Assembly: GCF_003387375.1 (NCBI RefSeq)
Contig: NZ_QUNG01000002.1
Location: 292,011 to 356,010, forward strand
Direction of reading: 5' to 3'
Source: Marinomonas pollencensis
GTDB taxonomy: Bacteria; Pseudomonadota; Gammaproteobacteria; Pseudomonadales; Marinomonadaceae
Length of the DNA stretch: 64,000 nucleotides
In this document: positions 46,743-56,343 of the stretch, piece by piece
Position numbering within the stretch: position 1 is the stretch's first letter
How the letters are laid out: every line of letters starts with the position of its first letter
Made by a program: the position numbers and the translations under genes
The notes under the pieces: generated by a model
The model's input: the letters and a program-made list of their open reading frames with translations, nothing else
What the model was told of the DNA's origin: nothing
Databases searched by the model: none

Positions 46743-47672
46743 CTAATAGCCTTTAGGAAAAGAGTGATAGCTCTCTTTAGGAGAAGCTAAATCATCCAAA
46801 GCTTTGGCCGTCACCTCATAACCGAAGTCAATCAGTTCGTCGGCTCGCCAAAACTCGTAAAAAGAGGTGAAATCCTTAGGAATGGAAATTAATAAATCGG
46901 GTGGATAGCCAGCTAGCTTGTATTGCGTGAGCGACTCTTGCATGGTTTCAAACATCATATTGATGGTTTGCAAGCGCCCCCAACTTTCTGGTCCGGCCTT
47001 ACTTAAATTCCGCGCTTCTATTTCTTCGTCACTGCGATTCTTCGAAAACAGGCCTTTAAATCCAGACCACCATTCTGGCTCATTGTTTTTCGCCACCAGG
47101 GTTTCCGTGGTCAGCTCTTGTGCTGGCCCATTAAGATCCACCGCAATGATATAATCGGCACCAGCTGACACAGTCGGAATAATGGGTAATGGATTTAATA
47201 CCCCACCATCAACATAAATACGATGACCAAGCTGCACAGGAGCAACCACAGAAGGAATAGCGGAAGATGCCCGCATGGCATTGATTAAGCTGCCTTTTTG
47301 AAACCAAAACTCTTTCTGATTAAGCAAATCCACAGCCACAGCAGTATAAGGAATAGTAAGCGACTCAATGTCAGGCGCATCACCCAACATCTCTTCAATC
47401 ACCTGAAAAAATCGATCCCCCTTAATATAGGCACCATGTCGGAATGACATATCCAACATACGCAACACACGAACTTTATCCAGGGAGCGTGCCCACTCAC
47501 TGTATTCATGAATTTTACCTGCTGCGAACACCCCTCCAATAATCGAGCCAATCGAGCAACCTGATAGCCCGACAATCTCATAACCATGATCTTCAATGGC
47601 CTGAATCACCCCAATATGGGCGTTACCACGGGCAGCACCACTGCCCAACACAAGCGACACTGTTTTTTTCAT
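46743..47672 (-). CDS. rssA: Patatin-like phospholipase RssA
   Basis: A 309-aa patatin-domain protein. The oxyanion-hole GSGAARGNAHIG, nucleophile elbow GCSIG and catalytic DGG (YVDGGVLNPLP) make up the Ser-Asp dyad. It matches RssA; E. coli RssA lies beside RssB, which is not present here. A lipid hydrolase role is inferred. It lies 11 bp downstream of the DUF4892 gene. Confidence 0.88.
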   Translation of the reverse strand: MKKTVSLVLGSGAARGNAHIGVIQAIEDHGYEIVGLSGCSIGSIIGGVFAAGKIHEYSEWARSLDKVRVLRMLDMSFRHGAYIKGDRFFQVIEEMLGDAPDIESLTIPYTAVAVDLLNQKEFWFQKGSLINAMRASSAIPSVVAPVQLGHRIYVDGGVLNPLPIIPTVSAGADYIIAVDLNGPAQELTTETLVAKNNEPEWWSGFKGLFSKNRSDEEIEARNLSKAGPESWGRLQTINMMFETMQESLTQYKLAGYPPDLLISIPKDFTSFYEFWRADELIDFGYEVTAKALDDLASPKESYHSFPKGY

Positions 47673-47683
47673 AAGCCATCCAA

Positions 47684-48481
47684 TTAGGGAGTCACATAGA
47701 CAAAGGAAACACGATGCTTACCAAGTAAATCACGTCCCATATCAGCCACATTGATAAAACGCACCTGCTGACTGAGCTGATCCCCCACCGCAGAGATTAA
47801 AGCATCAATATAACGATCACCTTGCGCTATAGCAGACTCGCCACCTCCCCTTTCGCTTGTGACAAAACCAACCACACGCTGCCCATTAGGCAAATCACGA
47901 AGGAAACGACGAATCCTAGGAAAGTCATTGACTGCCATTTGCGCCGCCACCTCAAACTCTGCATCTTGCGCAACCATCAAGGCGATACTGTCCAAGCGAA
48001 TCATGATGTCGCCGGCACCGCGCCGATTGATGTAAATAACCTGATAATCATCATGACTGTCTTGCACCACCATCAATAACTGAGTGGAGTCAGCGCCATA
48101 CAATAAATAATTATTGAAAAAGTTATTAGCCCACGCATTACTACTGCCGCAGCTGCGACTTTCGCATTGAAAAATAACTTTTTGCCCGTCCGCCAGCAAA
48201 GTACTTTTGTAATAGGCAAAAACCGATTCTAACGGTACATTTCGCTCTACTTTGTAGAGCGAACGGAACACAGACCCAGAAACTCGCAACACCGACTCAG
48301 GCTCCCAACCTCGCCCTGAACGCTGAATCTTACCTAGGGGAATCTCTAACGCCTGATTGTCTAGTGTTTCACTCTTCACCAGTTGAGCGCCTCGATAAGC
48401 TTCAACATGGGTAATATCTGCAAAGGCATAACTTACAAATAACGCAAAACAAGCCAATATCACCTGCTTAACTCTGATCAT
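47684..48481 (-). CDS. DUF4892 periplasmic protein
   Basis: A 265-aa protein with an N-terminal signal peptide (cleavage likely after AYAFA around residue 21). The sequence THVEAYRGAQLVKSE and the SRGWEPESVLRVSG-like block match DUF4892. The C-terminal part (DALISAVGDQLSQQVRFINVADMGRDLL) resembles a region of OmpA-like or peptidase-linked domains only weakly. Function unknown. It sits between the hydrolase and rssA genes, an arrangement also seen in Pseudomonas. Confidence 0.75.
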   Translation of the reverse strand: MIRVKQVILACFALFVSYAFADITHVEAYRGAQLVKSETLDNQALEIPLGKIQRSGRGWEPESVLRVSGSVFRSLYKVERNVPLESVFAYYKSTLLADGQKVIFQCESRSCGSSNAWANNFFNNYLLYGADSTQLLMVVQDSHDDYQVIYINRRGAGDIMIRLDSIALMVAQDAEFEVAAQMAVNDFPRIRRFLRDLPNGQRVVGFVTSERGGGESAIAQGDRYIDALISAVGDQLSQQVRFINVADMGRDLLGKHRVSFVYVTP

Positions 48482-48514
48482 ATATACCTTCCTTTTGTTA
48501 TTAGAATAATCTTG

Positions 48515-49375
48515 CTAATTAAGATCAATAAACGCCTGGATTTCACCAGCAACCGCAGCCGCCGTTTCCGGCTCTAGATGAAAATGATGATTTCCCTTGA
48601 CCCTCTTAAGTGTAAGCCAGGAAAATTGTTCGGCACGCTTTTCAACCAAAAAGTCCGCCTTTTCATAGACCCCTTGCTCTGCAATTAATGCCAAAACGGG
48701 ACATTTAATCTGCGAAATAAAGGCATCAACACTGGCCTCATCCATACGAAATGGTGATGGCAAGGTCAGTTTCCCATCGTGTCGCCACGACCAAGTATCA
48801 ACGTCTTGTCGCGCACCGCGCTCAACCAGCAGGGACGCAGCGTCATAGGACAAGGAGGTAAAGCCATTCATCCGGGCAAACACCATCTCTTCTTTTGATA
48901 CATAACGCGAAAATCGCTCCGCTCGATATTTACTCATTTTACGAATTGATTTTTGCAAAGTAGACACGCGCTCTTCAGGCTCTCCTGTCAGCGGCCCCAT
49001 ATTATCCAATAGGATCAAACCTCGTACCTTTTCAGGTGCGACGGCTGCCACCATCATGGCAACTGCCCCGCCCATGCTATGCCCAATCAACCAACTACTT
49101 TGATTGGATTGATTGAGCACACTCACTGTATCTAATACATAATCCCAAAGATGATAAAAACAGCCATCCGGCCTATGGTCAGAGAAACCGTGACCAGCAA
49201 AATCCAGCGCACTATGATTAAAGTCTGACAAATGAAATGACAACGAACGAAAACTGGCCGCATTATCTAACCAGCCATGAAGTGACAGAACCTTTAGTGC
49301 AGAGGGGTTTTGCGACAACCATTGAATCCCTGCAATTTTGGTATGCGCCAAATTAAAAACAACATTTTGCCCCAT
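48515..49375 (-). CDS. Alpha/beta-hydrolase
   Basis: A 286-aa alpha/beta-hydrolase. Oxyanion LHGWLDNAASF, nucleophile elbow GHSMGG (Ser), the Asp-bearing CPVLALIAEQG region and the His in VKGNHHFHLE form the expected triad. ATG 49375 with AAGGA 7 nt upstream is preferred to the in-frame start at 49420. Substrate unknown. It lies between sixA and the DUF4892 gene. Confidence 0.82.
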   Translation of the reverse strand: MGQNVVFNLAHTKIAGIQWLSQNPSALKVLSLHGWLDNAASFRSLSFHLSDFNHSALDFAGHGFSDHRPDGCFYHLWDYVLDTVSVLNQSNQSSWLIGHSMGGAVAMMVAAVAPEKVRGLILLDNMGPLTGEPEERVSTLQKSIRKMSKYRAERFSRYVSKEEMVFARMNGFTSLSYDAASLLVERGARQDVDTWSWRHDGKLTLPSPFRMDEASVDAFISQIKCPVLALIAEQGVYEKADFLVEKRAEQFSWLTLKRVKGNHHFHLEPETAAAVAGEIQAFIDLN

Positions 49376-49426
49376 ACTTACATCCTTAAATATACACCTA
49401 CCATCGCCTCGCCATGACAATCACTG

Positions 49427-49906
49427 TCACTGACGTATTTGCCAACGGTATTGGCAGCATGCCGTTGCAAACAACTCCCCCTCTAAGGCCGCCATGGCAG
49501 CCGTGGTCATGGCAAAGCTGGCTGGCAATGGTTCATCTGACAGCAACTCCACCAATTGATGAGCAAAGGGCTGGTGAGTGATAAGTAAAATAGAATGAGC
49601 TTTTTGATCGTTCAGCCATAGCGCCACGTCCAGCTCTTTACCACTGGGTGTGATCAAAGGACACGGCTGAGGAGTTAGTCCATCTTGAGCCAGCTCGGCC
49701 AAAAAATGGTGTGCGGTTTGTTGAGCTCGCACATAAGGACTCACATAAACCGCATCGAGCACTTCCCCTTTCTCTTTAAAAGCCCGCGCCGTTTGCACAA
49801 CCTCAGCAACCCCTTCAGGGGTCAACTCACGTTGCGCATCCTGCTCATATCCATGGGCAAACGCATTACCATGTCGTAATACGTAGAGACGCTTATCATT
49901 GCTCAT
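49427..49906 (-). CDS. sixA: Phosphohistidine phosphatase SixA
   Basis: A 159-aa histidine-phosphatase domain protein. The LRHGNA motif holds the phosphate-accepting His; a second His lies in LITHQPF. SixA removes phosphate from HPt-type histidines (ArcB in E. coli) and the PTSNtr. ATG 49906 (MSNDKRLYVLRHG), preceded by AAGGTG, is the start. It overlaps the DUF4389 gene by 11 nt, so the start lies within that gene's end. Confidence 0.9.
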   Translation of the reverse strand: MSNDKRLYVLRHGNAFAHGYEQDAQRELTPEGVAEVVQTARAFKEKGEVLDAVYVSPYVRAQQTAHHFLAELAQDGLTPQPCPLITPSGKELDVALWLNDQKAHSILLITHQPFAHQLVELLSDEPLPASFAMTTAAMAALEGELFATACCQYRWQIRQ

Positions 49907-50177
49907 TCTTGTCACCTTTTGGCCAAGGCTGGAAAGGAAAAGGCTTTTCCTCCTGGTTAAAGGCGAGAAAATCGATAATTTGCAGCATGAACACACCCAA
50001 ACTACGCAACCAGGCAGAAAGTGTCATTGGCTCTGAACGAGTAAACAACCTCACCACACTGACAACCACAACCAAAATACCAAAAACAGTGATAGCCACA
50101 TTGAGCACACACCAGTAAAACAACATAAAAATCAAACGAAACCAAAAGCTCTGATTTGCGTAACCTGGTTTAGCCAT
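49896..50177 (-). CDS. DUF4389 membrane protein
   Basis: A 93-aa protein with two hydrophobic segments (about 10-40 and 60-75). The sequence SFWFRLIFMLFYWCVLNVA matches DUF4389. The start ATG 50177 has GAGGAG 6 nt upstream, and the ORF extends further upstream without a Shine-Dalgarno. It overlaps gpsA by 8 nt and sixA by 11 nt. Function unknown. Confidence 0.8.
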   Translation of the reverse strand: MAKPGYANQSFWFRLIFMLFYWCVLNVAITVFGILVVVVSVVRLFTRSEPMTLSAWLRSLGVFMLQIIDFLAFNQEEKPFPFQPWPKGDKNEQ

Positions 50178-51204
50178 GCTTATTCTCCTCATACGTTGCG
50201 AATTCAACGTCCCATTTTTGTTCGCCAGTCATCATAGATCCGATCAGCGTTTCCAGTTTTGCCTGCTCAAAAAGAAGCTTAGACAAGCCCTCTGCCAAAG
50301 GCATGTATAAATTGTGTTTCTTCGCCTCTTCCACCACCATACGCAAAGTATTCACACCCTCTGCGACTTCACCTATGTCTTCTACCGCCGCCTGTAAGTC
50401 TTTCCCCGAACCAATCGCAAAACCAACGCGGTAGTTACGACTTAACGGCGAACTGCAAGTTGCGATCAAATCCCCCATGCCGGCCAACCCTAAAAATGTC
50501 ATTGGATTGGCACCAAAATGAACCGCGAAGCGACTCATTTCCGCTAGACTGCGCGTCATAATCATGGCCATGGTGTTTTCGCCCACTTGCAAAGCCTTGG
50601 CCAAACCACAGACAATGGCATAAATATTTTTTAGCGCCCCAGCCAGCTCAACACCAGTACTATCGGCATTTTCATAAACACGAAACGTAGGCGACTTTAA
50701 TAGCTCAATAACTCGTGTTCTAAGTAACTCATCGTCGCTTGCAATGACCGACCCCGTCATTTGCCCTGCAGCAATTTCTTTTGCCAAATTCGGACCGCTG
50801 AGCACACCGATTTTTTGCGTCACACTGTTACGACGCAAAATATCACTCATAAGTTCAAAATGATTGGGATTAAAACCTTTGGTTGTGCTAATGAGCATTT
50901 TATCTGGCGTTAATAATGGCTCTATACGTTCAACCACTTGAGCAAACGATTTCGATGGTATTGAAACAAAAATAGTGTCACTTTCTTTTATTGCTTGCTC
51001 TAAATTGCTGGTCGCTAACAATTCTTGGTGTAATGGCGCATTCGGCAAATAACGACTATTTAGCCCAGTTAAATTAATCTCTTCAACTTGTTGCTCGTTA
51101 CGCATCCACTGGCTGACCTGGTGTCCATTATTCGCCATAATATTTGCCAACGCAGTACCAAAACTACCACCACCCAACACACAGACTGATTGTTTTTTCA
51201 TCAT
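50170..51204 (-). CDS. gpsA: NAD(P)-dependent glycerol-3-phosphate dehydrogenase
   Basis: A 344-aa dehydrogenase that makes sn-glycerol-3-phosphate for phospholipids. The Rossmann motif LGGGSFGTALA, the catalytic lysine segment GALKNIYAIVCG and RNYRVGFA near the C-terminal domain are visible. It precedes the DUF4389, sixA, hydrolase block, as in Pseudomonas. Confidence 0.96.
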   Translation of the reverse strand: MMKKQSVCVLGGGSFGTALANIMANNGHQVSQWMRNEQQVEEINLTGLNSRYLPNAPLHQELLATSNLEQAIKESDTIFVSIPSKSFAQVVERIEPLLTPDKMLISTTKGFNPNHFELMSDILRRNSVTQKIGVLSGPNLAKEIAAGQMTGSVIASDDELLRTRVIELLKSPTFRVYENADSTGVELAGALKNIYAIVCGLAKALQVGENTMAMIMTRSLAEMSRFAVHFGANPMTFLGLAGMGDLIATCSSPLSRNYRVGFAIGSGKDLQAAVEDIGEVAEGVNTLRMVVEEAKKHNLYMPLAEGLSKLLFEQAKLETLIGSMMTGEQKWDVEFATYEENKHG

Positions 51205-51240
51205 CCCTTTCTCTTCAAAAAAAATAGCACCTAATTAACA

Positions 51241-52662
51241 TTAGGATGAACAACTTACCTCTAATGAACGCCCCCACTCTGGCGCTCGCTGTGCCAATCT
51301 ATTTGATTCGTCGTGCTCCTCAAATGGCGCAATCAATACAGACAACAAACGACGGAACGGCAAAAAGTCACCCTGTTCTGCGGCCTCTATTGCCTCATGC
51401 GCAAGATAATTTCTTAATATAAATTTAGGGTTAACCTGCAACATCGCTGAACGCGTTTGAGACCAACTCTGGCCACTGTCTAATCTCGCCCGCTGGTAAG
51501 TAAAGAGCCAAGTTCTCATCCGCTCCCGGTCTATTACTTCATCTAAAATCAGATCAAACTCATCCGCAGACAAATAACTTAGCAAGCGAAAGAAGAGACT
51601 GTAATCCATTTTTTCAGAGGCCATGATAGCCAACAGGGAAGACAGTAAATCATTCGTCTCTGGGCCAGGCTGTAAACCCAATTTAGCAGCCATCAATGTT
51701 TCATAATGAGTCTGCAAGGCTATTTCATAGCGCTGCAAAATAGCCACCAGTTGATCGCGCTCAAGATGCTTTGAGAAACAACGCATCAAACAATTAAGAT
51801 TCCATAAGCCTATGCCAGGTTGACGTGAAAAGGCATAGCGCCCTTCATAGTCGGAATGATTACACACCCAATCAGGCTGGTAATCTTCCATAAAACCATA
51901 AGGGCCGTAATCGATCGTTTCTCCCGTAAAGGAGAAATTATCCGTGTTCATCACACCGTGCTGAAACCCCAGCGCTTGCCACTTAGCAATCATTCTAGCG
52001 GTGCGCTCAACCACCTCTATTAACATGTTTTCCAAAGGTGTGTCTGTCGCCAAGCAATGAGGATAATAATACCTCAAACAATATTCTATCAACTGGTTGA
52101 GTTCAGCTTCTTTTCCCTGATAAAAGAAGTACTCAAAATGGCCGAATCGAATGTGGCCTTGTGCGGTACGCAACAACATAGCGCCTGGCTCAGGCTGCTC
52201 ACGATAAACGGCCTCAGAACTTGTATAAAGCGCCAATGCGCGAGAGGTTGGAATCGACATCGCCTGCATAAATTCGCTGGCTAGGTACTCCCTGATACAA
52301 GAGCGCAATACCGCCCGCCCATCACCCCGACGGGAAAACGGGGTGGCCCCAGCGCCTTTCATATGCAAATCATGCAAACCGCCTTGAGCGTCACGCACCT
52401 CCCCTAACAAAACACCACGACCATCACCAAGCTGAGGGGAGAAACCGCCAAACTGATGACCGGCATAGACCATGCTTAATGAGTCAGCTAGCGCAACTTC
52501 GCCACTTAGGATACGTTTCGTTTGCGGGGATTTGATATCAATAGATAAAGAGTGAGCTAGCGTCTGGTTAAATTCAACCAAACGCTGCTTGAGGAGAGGC
52601 TGGATCGACGTTTTTGCATAAAACGCCTCTCCTAGCTCGGCAAAGTGATGTTCTAATTTCAT
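51241..52662 (-). CDS. selO: SelO family protein adenylyltransferase (YdiU)
   Basis: A 473-aa pseudokinase-fold protein that transfers AMP to other proteins (SelO). Signature segments: KGAGATPFSRRGDGRAVLRSCIREYLASEF, QHGVMNTDNFSFTGETIDYGPYGFMEDY with the metal-binding Asn and Asp, and PQLGDGRGVLLGE. The C-terminus ends CSS, where some homologues have Sec or Cys. ATG 52662 (GAG 5 nt upstream) is preferred to GTG 52668. Confidence 0.93.
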   Translation of the reverse strand: MKLEHHFAELGEAFYAKTSIQPLLKQRLVEFNQTLAHSLSIDIKSPQTKRILSGEVALADSLSMVYAGHQFGGFSPQLGDGRGVLLGEVRDAQGGLHDLHMKGAGATPFSRRGDGRAVLRSCIREYLASEFMQAMSIPTSRALALYTSSEAVYREQPEPGAMLLRTAQGHIRFGHFEYFFYQGKEAELNQLIEYCLRYYYPHCLATDTPLENMLIEVVERTARMIAKWQALGFQHGVMNTDNFSFTGETIDYGPYGFMEDYQPDWVCNHSDYEGRYAFSRQPGIGLWNLNCLMRCFSKHLERDQLVAILQRYEIALQTHYETLMAAKLGLQPGPETNDLLSSLLAIMASEKMDYSLFFRLLSYLSADEFDLILDEVIDRERMRTWLFTYQRARLDSGQSWSQTRSAMLQVNPKFILRNYLAHEAIEAAEQGDFLPFRRLLSVLIAPFEEHDESNRLAQRAPEWGRSLEVSCSS

Positions 52663-52686
52663 AGGCACTCACTTAGATAGAAATTA

Positions 52687-54051
52687 TTATACTGAGGTGT
52701 TAACCATGTACTCGCAACGGATACTTTCCCCGACAACCTTTTCGATTTCAGGAATTAGGAAGGCATCATCTTCACTAGCAAAACTTACAGATTTGCCCAT
52801 TTCGCCGCCACGACCGGTACGTCCAATACGATGAACGTAATCTTCAGGGTCTTCTGGCAGAGCATAGTTAACCACAAGCTCAATATTATCAACATGAATC
52901 CCACGGCCAGCCACATCTGTTGCCACTAGGACTTGAATGACACCATCTTTAAAACCTTTTAGGGTTTTAACACGCTTATCTTGAGCCACTTCACCAGACA
53001 AAATGGCGCAATTGATGTTGGCCTTTCTCAATTTTTCATAAAGATCACGGGTCTCATCACGGCGATTAGCAAAAATAATGGTTCTTTGATTACCATTGTC
53101 TTCAATCAATTGCTTAAGAACCGGCCATTTCTGCTCCGCTTCTACCGTATAAATGACTTGATCAATATTTTTGTTGGTGGCTTCTTTAGGCACAACCGAC
53201 ACTTCTTTAGCGAAATAGGTCCACTGAGTGGCCAGGGCCTGAATGTCTTTAGGGAAAGTCGCACTAAAAAGCATGGTTTGACGCTTCTCTTTATGAGGCG
53301 TCATACGAATAATACTTTTCACATCAGGAATGAACCCCATAGAAAGCATGCGGTCCGCTTCATCTAGAACCAAACATTCCACTTGATTCAACAACACCTT
53401 TTTATGACGTGCGAAGTCCAATAATCGGCCAGGCGTCGCAACTAAGATGTCTACATTTTCAGTTTCTAACTGTCGCTTTTGTTTCTCGTAGCTCATGCCA
53501 CCAACCAAAGCAACCACATTTAGATGGTTGTTTTCTGTTAGCTTGATCGCCTCATCAGCGATTTGCAAAGCCAACTCACGTGTCGGCGCGATAATCAAGC
53601 CACGCGCCAAATTGTTCGCGCGCTTTTCGCTCAGCGGGTAATCCAAAAAGTCGCTGATCATTGCGATCAAAAAAGCCGCAGTCTTACCCGTACCCGTTTG
53701 CGCCTGACCAATCAGATCATAACCCTGCAAGGTCATAGGTAAGGTTTCAGCTTGTATTTCACTGCAGTATTCAAAGCCCATTTCTTGAATGGATTTTAAC
53801 ACGCGATCAGGAAGGTTTAGGTCATGAAAACGGGTCTTACCCTCAACTTCCGGCACTTTAAAGTCATCAATTGACCAGACATTCCCAGTCTTACTAGGCT
53901 TGCTCTGAGGCGCGGACTTAGTGACACTTCCTGTCGTGTTTTTTTCGCTTCCAGGGGCTGAATTTTCAGCCTTAAAACGCTTGTTAGAACGACGTGGACG
54001 CTTGGCTTTTGGTTTTTGCTCTGATGCAGTTTCTGTATTTTGATTTTCCAT
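52687..54051 (-). CDS. rhlB: DEAD-box RNA helicase, RhlB-like
   Basis: A 454-aa DEAD-box helicase. The N-terminal ~60 residues are basic and low-complexity, as in Pseudomonas RhlB. Motifs follow: AQTGTGKT, PTREL, TPGRL, LDEADRM, SAT, and HRIGRTGR. RhlB is a degradosome partner of RNase E; this fits rne in the same window, but the identification as RhlB rather than another DEAD-box helicase is from overall resemblance. ATG 54051 is preferred to the upstream start. Confidence 0.75.
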   Translation of the reverse strand: MENQNTETASEQKPKAKRPRRSNKRFKAENSAPGSEKNTTGSVTKSAPQSKPSKTGNVWSIDDFKVPEVEGKTRFHDLNLPDRVLKSIQEMGFEYCSEIQAETLPMTLQGYDLIGQAQTGTGKTAAFLIAMISDFLDYPLSEKRANNLARGLIIAPTRELALQIADEAIKLTENNHLNVVALVGGMSYEKQKRQLETENVDILVATPGRLLDFARHKKVLLNQVECLVLDEADRMLSMGFIPDVKSIIRMTPHKEKRQTMLFSATFPKDIQALATQWTYFAKEVSVVPKEATNKNIDQVIYTVEAEQKWPVLKQLIEDNGNQRTIIFANRRDETRDLYEKLRKANINCAILSGEVAQDKRVKTLKGFKDGVIQVLVATDVAGRGIHVDNIELVVNYALPEDPEDYVHRIGRTGRGGEMGKSVSFASEDDAFLIPEIEKVVGESIRCEYMVNTSV

Positions 54052-54149
54052 ATTGGAATCTATATGCTTCTTATGTTTTTTACGTTTATGTATCGTTGCG
54101 TGGAGTGTACCTAAATGACCGGCCTTTATCACCCCTTGCTTTTTCTAAG

Positions 54150-56273
54150 TTATTGTTGTCGGTAAGGTGGCAAGCTATTTATAAGCTGCTGCCCATAGCG
54201 CTTAGTGCGCAATCGCTTATCTAAAATATGTATTTCACCACTGTCCGCCTCACTGCGTAACAAGCGACCTGTAGCTTGCACTAAACGCAACGAGGCATCC
54301 GGAATAGTAATTTCCATAAATGGGTTGCCCCCTCGTTTTTGAATCCATTCCGCCAAGGTAGCTTCCACCGGATCATCAGGCACCGCAAAAGGAATTTTGG
54401 CAATGTACACACAGGTGAGATAATCACCCGGCAAATCCACCCCTTCGGCAAAACTGGCTAGGCCAAACAACAAACTCCCCTTACCATCATCAATGCGGGC
54501 CCGATGCGAATCCAAAATAACACGCTTCGATTGCTCACCCTGCATCAGCAGAACCTCTTGCAGCGCAGGTTTTAATGACTGAGCCACCTCTTCCATTTGA
54601 CGACGCGAAGAAAACAACACCAGGCTGCCTTTTTCCACATTCACCTGTTTATCTAGGTACTGCACAATTTCTTTTGTATGCTGTTCCACTCGGTTAGGCT
54701 CATTTTCCATATCAGGAATCACCAACAAACCATGTTGCTGAAAGTCGAACGGACTTAATACGCGAAGATATTCGCTTTCTTGAGGCACCCCTGAACGCAT
54801 ATTAAAGCGATGAAATTGATTGAGTGCAGTCAGAGTAGCCGACGTCACCACAGCCCCAAAACACTTATCCCACAACTGTTGACGCAAAGTATGAGCCGCG
54901 AGTATTGGCGAACCACCAAGCTCGATGTCTTGCTCCATTCCCTGCCCTGTTAACACTAACCAGCGCGCATTGGGTGGGTACTTTTCATCATCAACGGCAG
55001 AATAAAGGCGCCACAATTCGACACTTTGCTCCAAGCGCCCCAAAATAACCCCAAGAATAGGCTGCCAAGTCTCAGCGGTTTCTGGGGTAACGCCCATACC
55101 TTCGTTTTGTTTGGTTTTTTTACATTCATCCTGAATGCTTTCAATATTATTAAACAGCTTTTGATAAGAGGTTTGCAAACTATAGGCCAATTGTCGCAAT
55201 TCATCCGGAATCACGCCAAACTCAAACCTATGCTGGTTATTCTCTTGATCTAGGCCTAAACCTTGAATATAGGGCGCCAAGCCTTGTTGGGCATACTGCA
55301 GGAAATTCACAATACTCTGGATTTGCTGAGGAATTTTTAACAGCAGCTGCCCCGTCAAACTCACATCATCCGTCAACTCTTGTTTTAAGTTTACGAGGTT
55401 TTTTTCCAACTGACGCAGCCAGCTAATACTTTGTTGCAAACGCACTTCATGGCGAAAATGGCCAATTGCCTTATCTGGCAAATGATGCCCCTCATCAAAC
55501 ACATAAATAGTGTCTTTAGGCGGCGTTAAAATCGCCCCACCACCTAGCGACAAATCCGCTAAAACCAAATCATGGTTTGCAACAATCACATCAGCATCTT
55601 CAATTTCGCCACGGGCTTTAAAAAATGGGCAAGCCGAATAATTGGCACAATTACGATTCGTGCACTGCTGATGATCTGTGGTCAGGCGCCGCCAATCTTG
55701 ATCACGAATAATGCCTTCCCAGTTATCTTTGTCACCATCCCACTCGCCTTTAGAGAGTGCCACATCCATCTCTTGGTAAAGCGGCGTATTCACATCATCA
55801 GACTGCAAATGCTGCTCAAACAAGCCAGCAAACATATCTTCAATGCCTTGCTCTTCGGTGCTTAAAAAACCCTCTAAGTTATTTAAGCAAAGGTAACGTC
55901 CACGCCCTTTGGCCAAGGTATATTTAAAGCTTAGCTCGGTATGCTCAAGAAGGTTTGGCAATTCTTTATGGAGAATTTGTTCTTGTAAGGCAACGGTGGC
56001 AGTGGAAATAACCAACTTTAAGCCACGCGCCTTAGCGATGGGAATCGCGGCAAGGCAATAAGATAAGGTTTTGCCCGTACCAGTACCTGCCTCAACAACA
56101 GCTACGTGTTTCTCACCTAAACGCTCGCCCTCACTGTCCCGCTGAATAGAACCCAAGGTACGAGCAATCGCACCGATCATTTGTCGCTGACCGACCCTTG
56201 GTTTATGGGACTTTGCTTCCAATGAGGCACGGTAAGCAAGATGAATTTGTTTTTTTAGTTCGTCTGAAAGCAT
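54150..56273 (-). CDS. dinG: ATP-dependent DNA helicase DinG
   Basis: A 707-aa XPD-like helicase. Walker A GTGTGKT, four Fe-S-ligand cysteines (including CTNRNCANYSACPFF), VFDEGHHL and ATGRLLRSEADSG are present. DinG unwinds R-loops and D-loops after damage. It is divergent from lexA; the two LexA boxes in the shared 70 bp suggest SOS control of both genes. The minus-strand promoter may be TTGTTT-16-TATATA within the boxes. Confidence 0.94.
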   Translation of the reverse strand: MLSDELKKQIHLAYRASLEAKSHKPRVGQRQMIGAIARTLGSIQRDSEGERLGEKHVAVVEAGTGTGKTLSYCLAAIPIAKARGLKLVISTATVALQEQILHKELPNLLEHTELSFKYTLAKGRGRYLCLNNLEGFLSTEEQGIEDMFAGLFEQHLQSDDVNTPLYQEMDVALSKGEWDGDKDNWEGIIRDQDWRRLTTDHQQCTNRNCANYSACPFFKARGEIEDADVIVANHDLVLADLSLGGGAILTPPKDTIYVFDEGHHLPDKAIGHFRHEVRLQQSISWLRQLEKNLVNLKQELTDDVSLTGQLLLKIPQQIQSIVNFLQYAQQGLAPYIQGLGLDQENNQHRFEFGVIPDELRQLAYSLQTSYQKLFNNIESIQDECKKTKQNEGMGVTPETAETWQPILGVILGRLEQSVELWRLYSAVDDEKYPPNARWLVLTGQGMEQDIELGGSPILAAHTLRQQLWDKCFGAVVTSATLTALNQFHRFNMRSGVPQESEYLRVLSPFDFQQHGLLVIPDMENEPNRVEQHTKEIVQYLDKQVNVEKGSLVLFSSRRQMEEVAQSLKPALQEVLLMQGEQSKRVILDSHRARIDDGKGSLLFGLASFAEGVDLPGDYLTCVYIAKIPFAVPDDPVEATLAEWIQKRGGNPFMEITIPDASLRLVQATGRLLRSEADSGEIHILDKRLRTKRYGQQLINSLPPYRQQ

Positions 56274-56300
56274 TTAATTTATTGAGTATCTTGAATAATG

Positions 56301-56316
56301 CTGTATATAATAACAG
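56301..56316. promoter_or_regulatory. LexA box 1 (lexA/dinG)
   Basis: CTGTATATAATAACAG fits CTGT-N8-ACAG. It lies 28 bp from the lexA start codon and also 28 bp upstream of dinG. Confidence 0.85.
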
Positions 56317-56319
56317 TTA

Positions 56320-56335
56320 CTGTATAAACAACCAG
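56320..56335. promoter_or_regulatory. LexA box 2 (lexA/dinG)
   Basis: CTGTATAAACAACCAG fits CTGT-N8-CCAG, one mismatch from the consensus. Its start is 19 bp from that of box 1. Confidence 0.75.
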
Positions 56336-56343
56336 ATGGCGCT

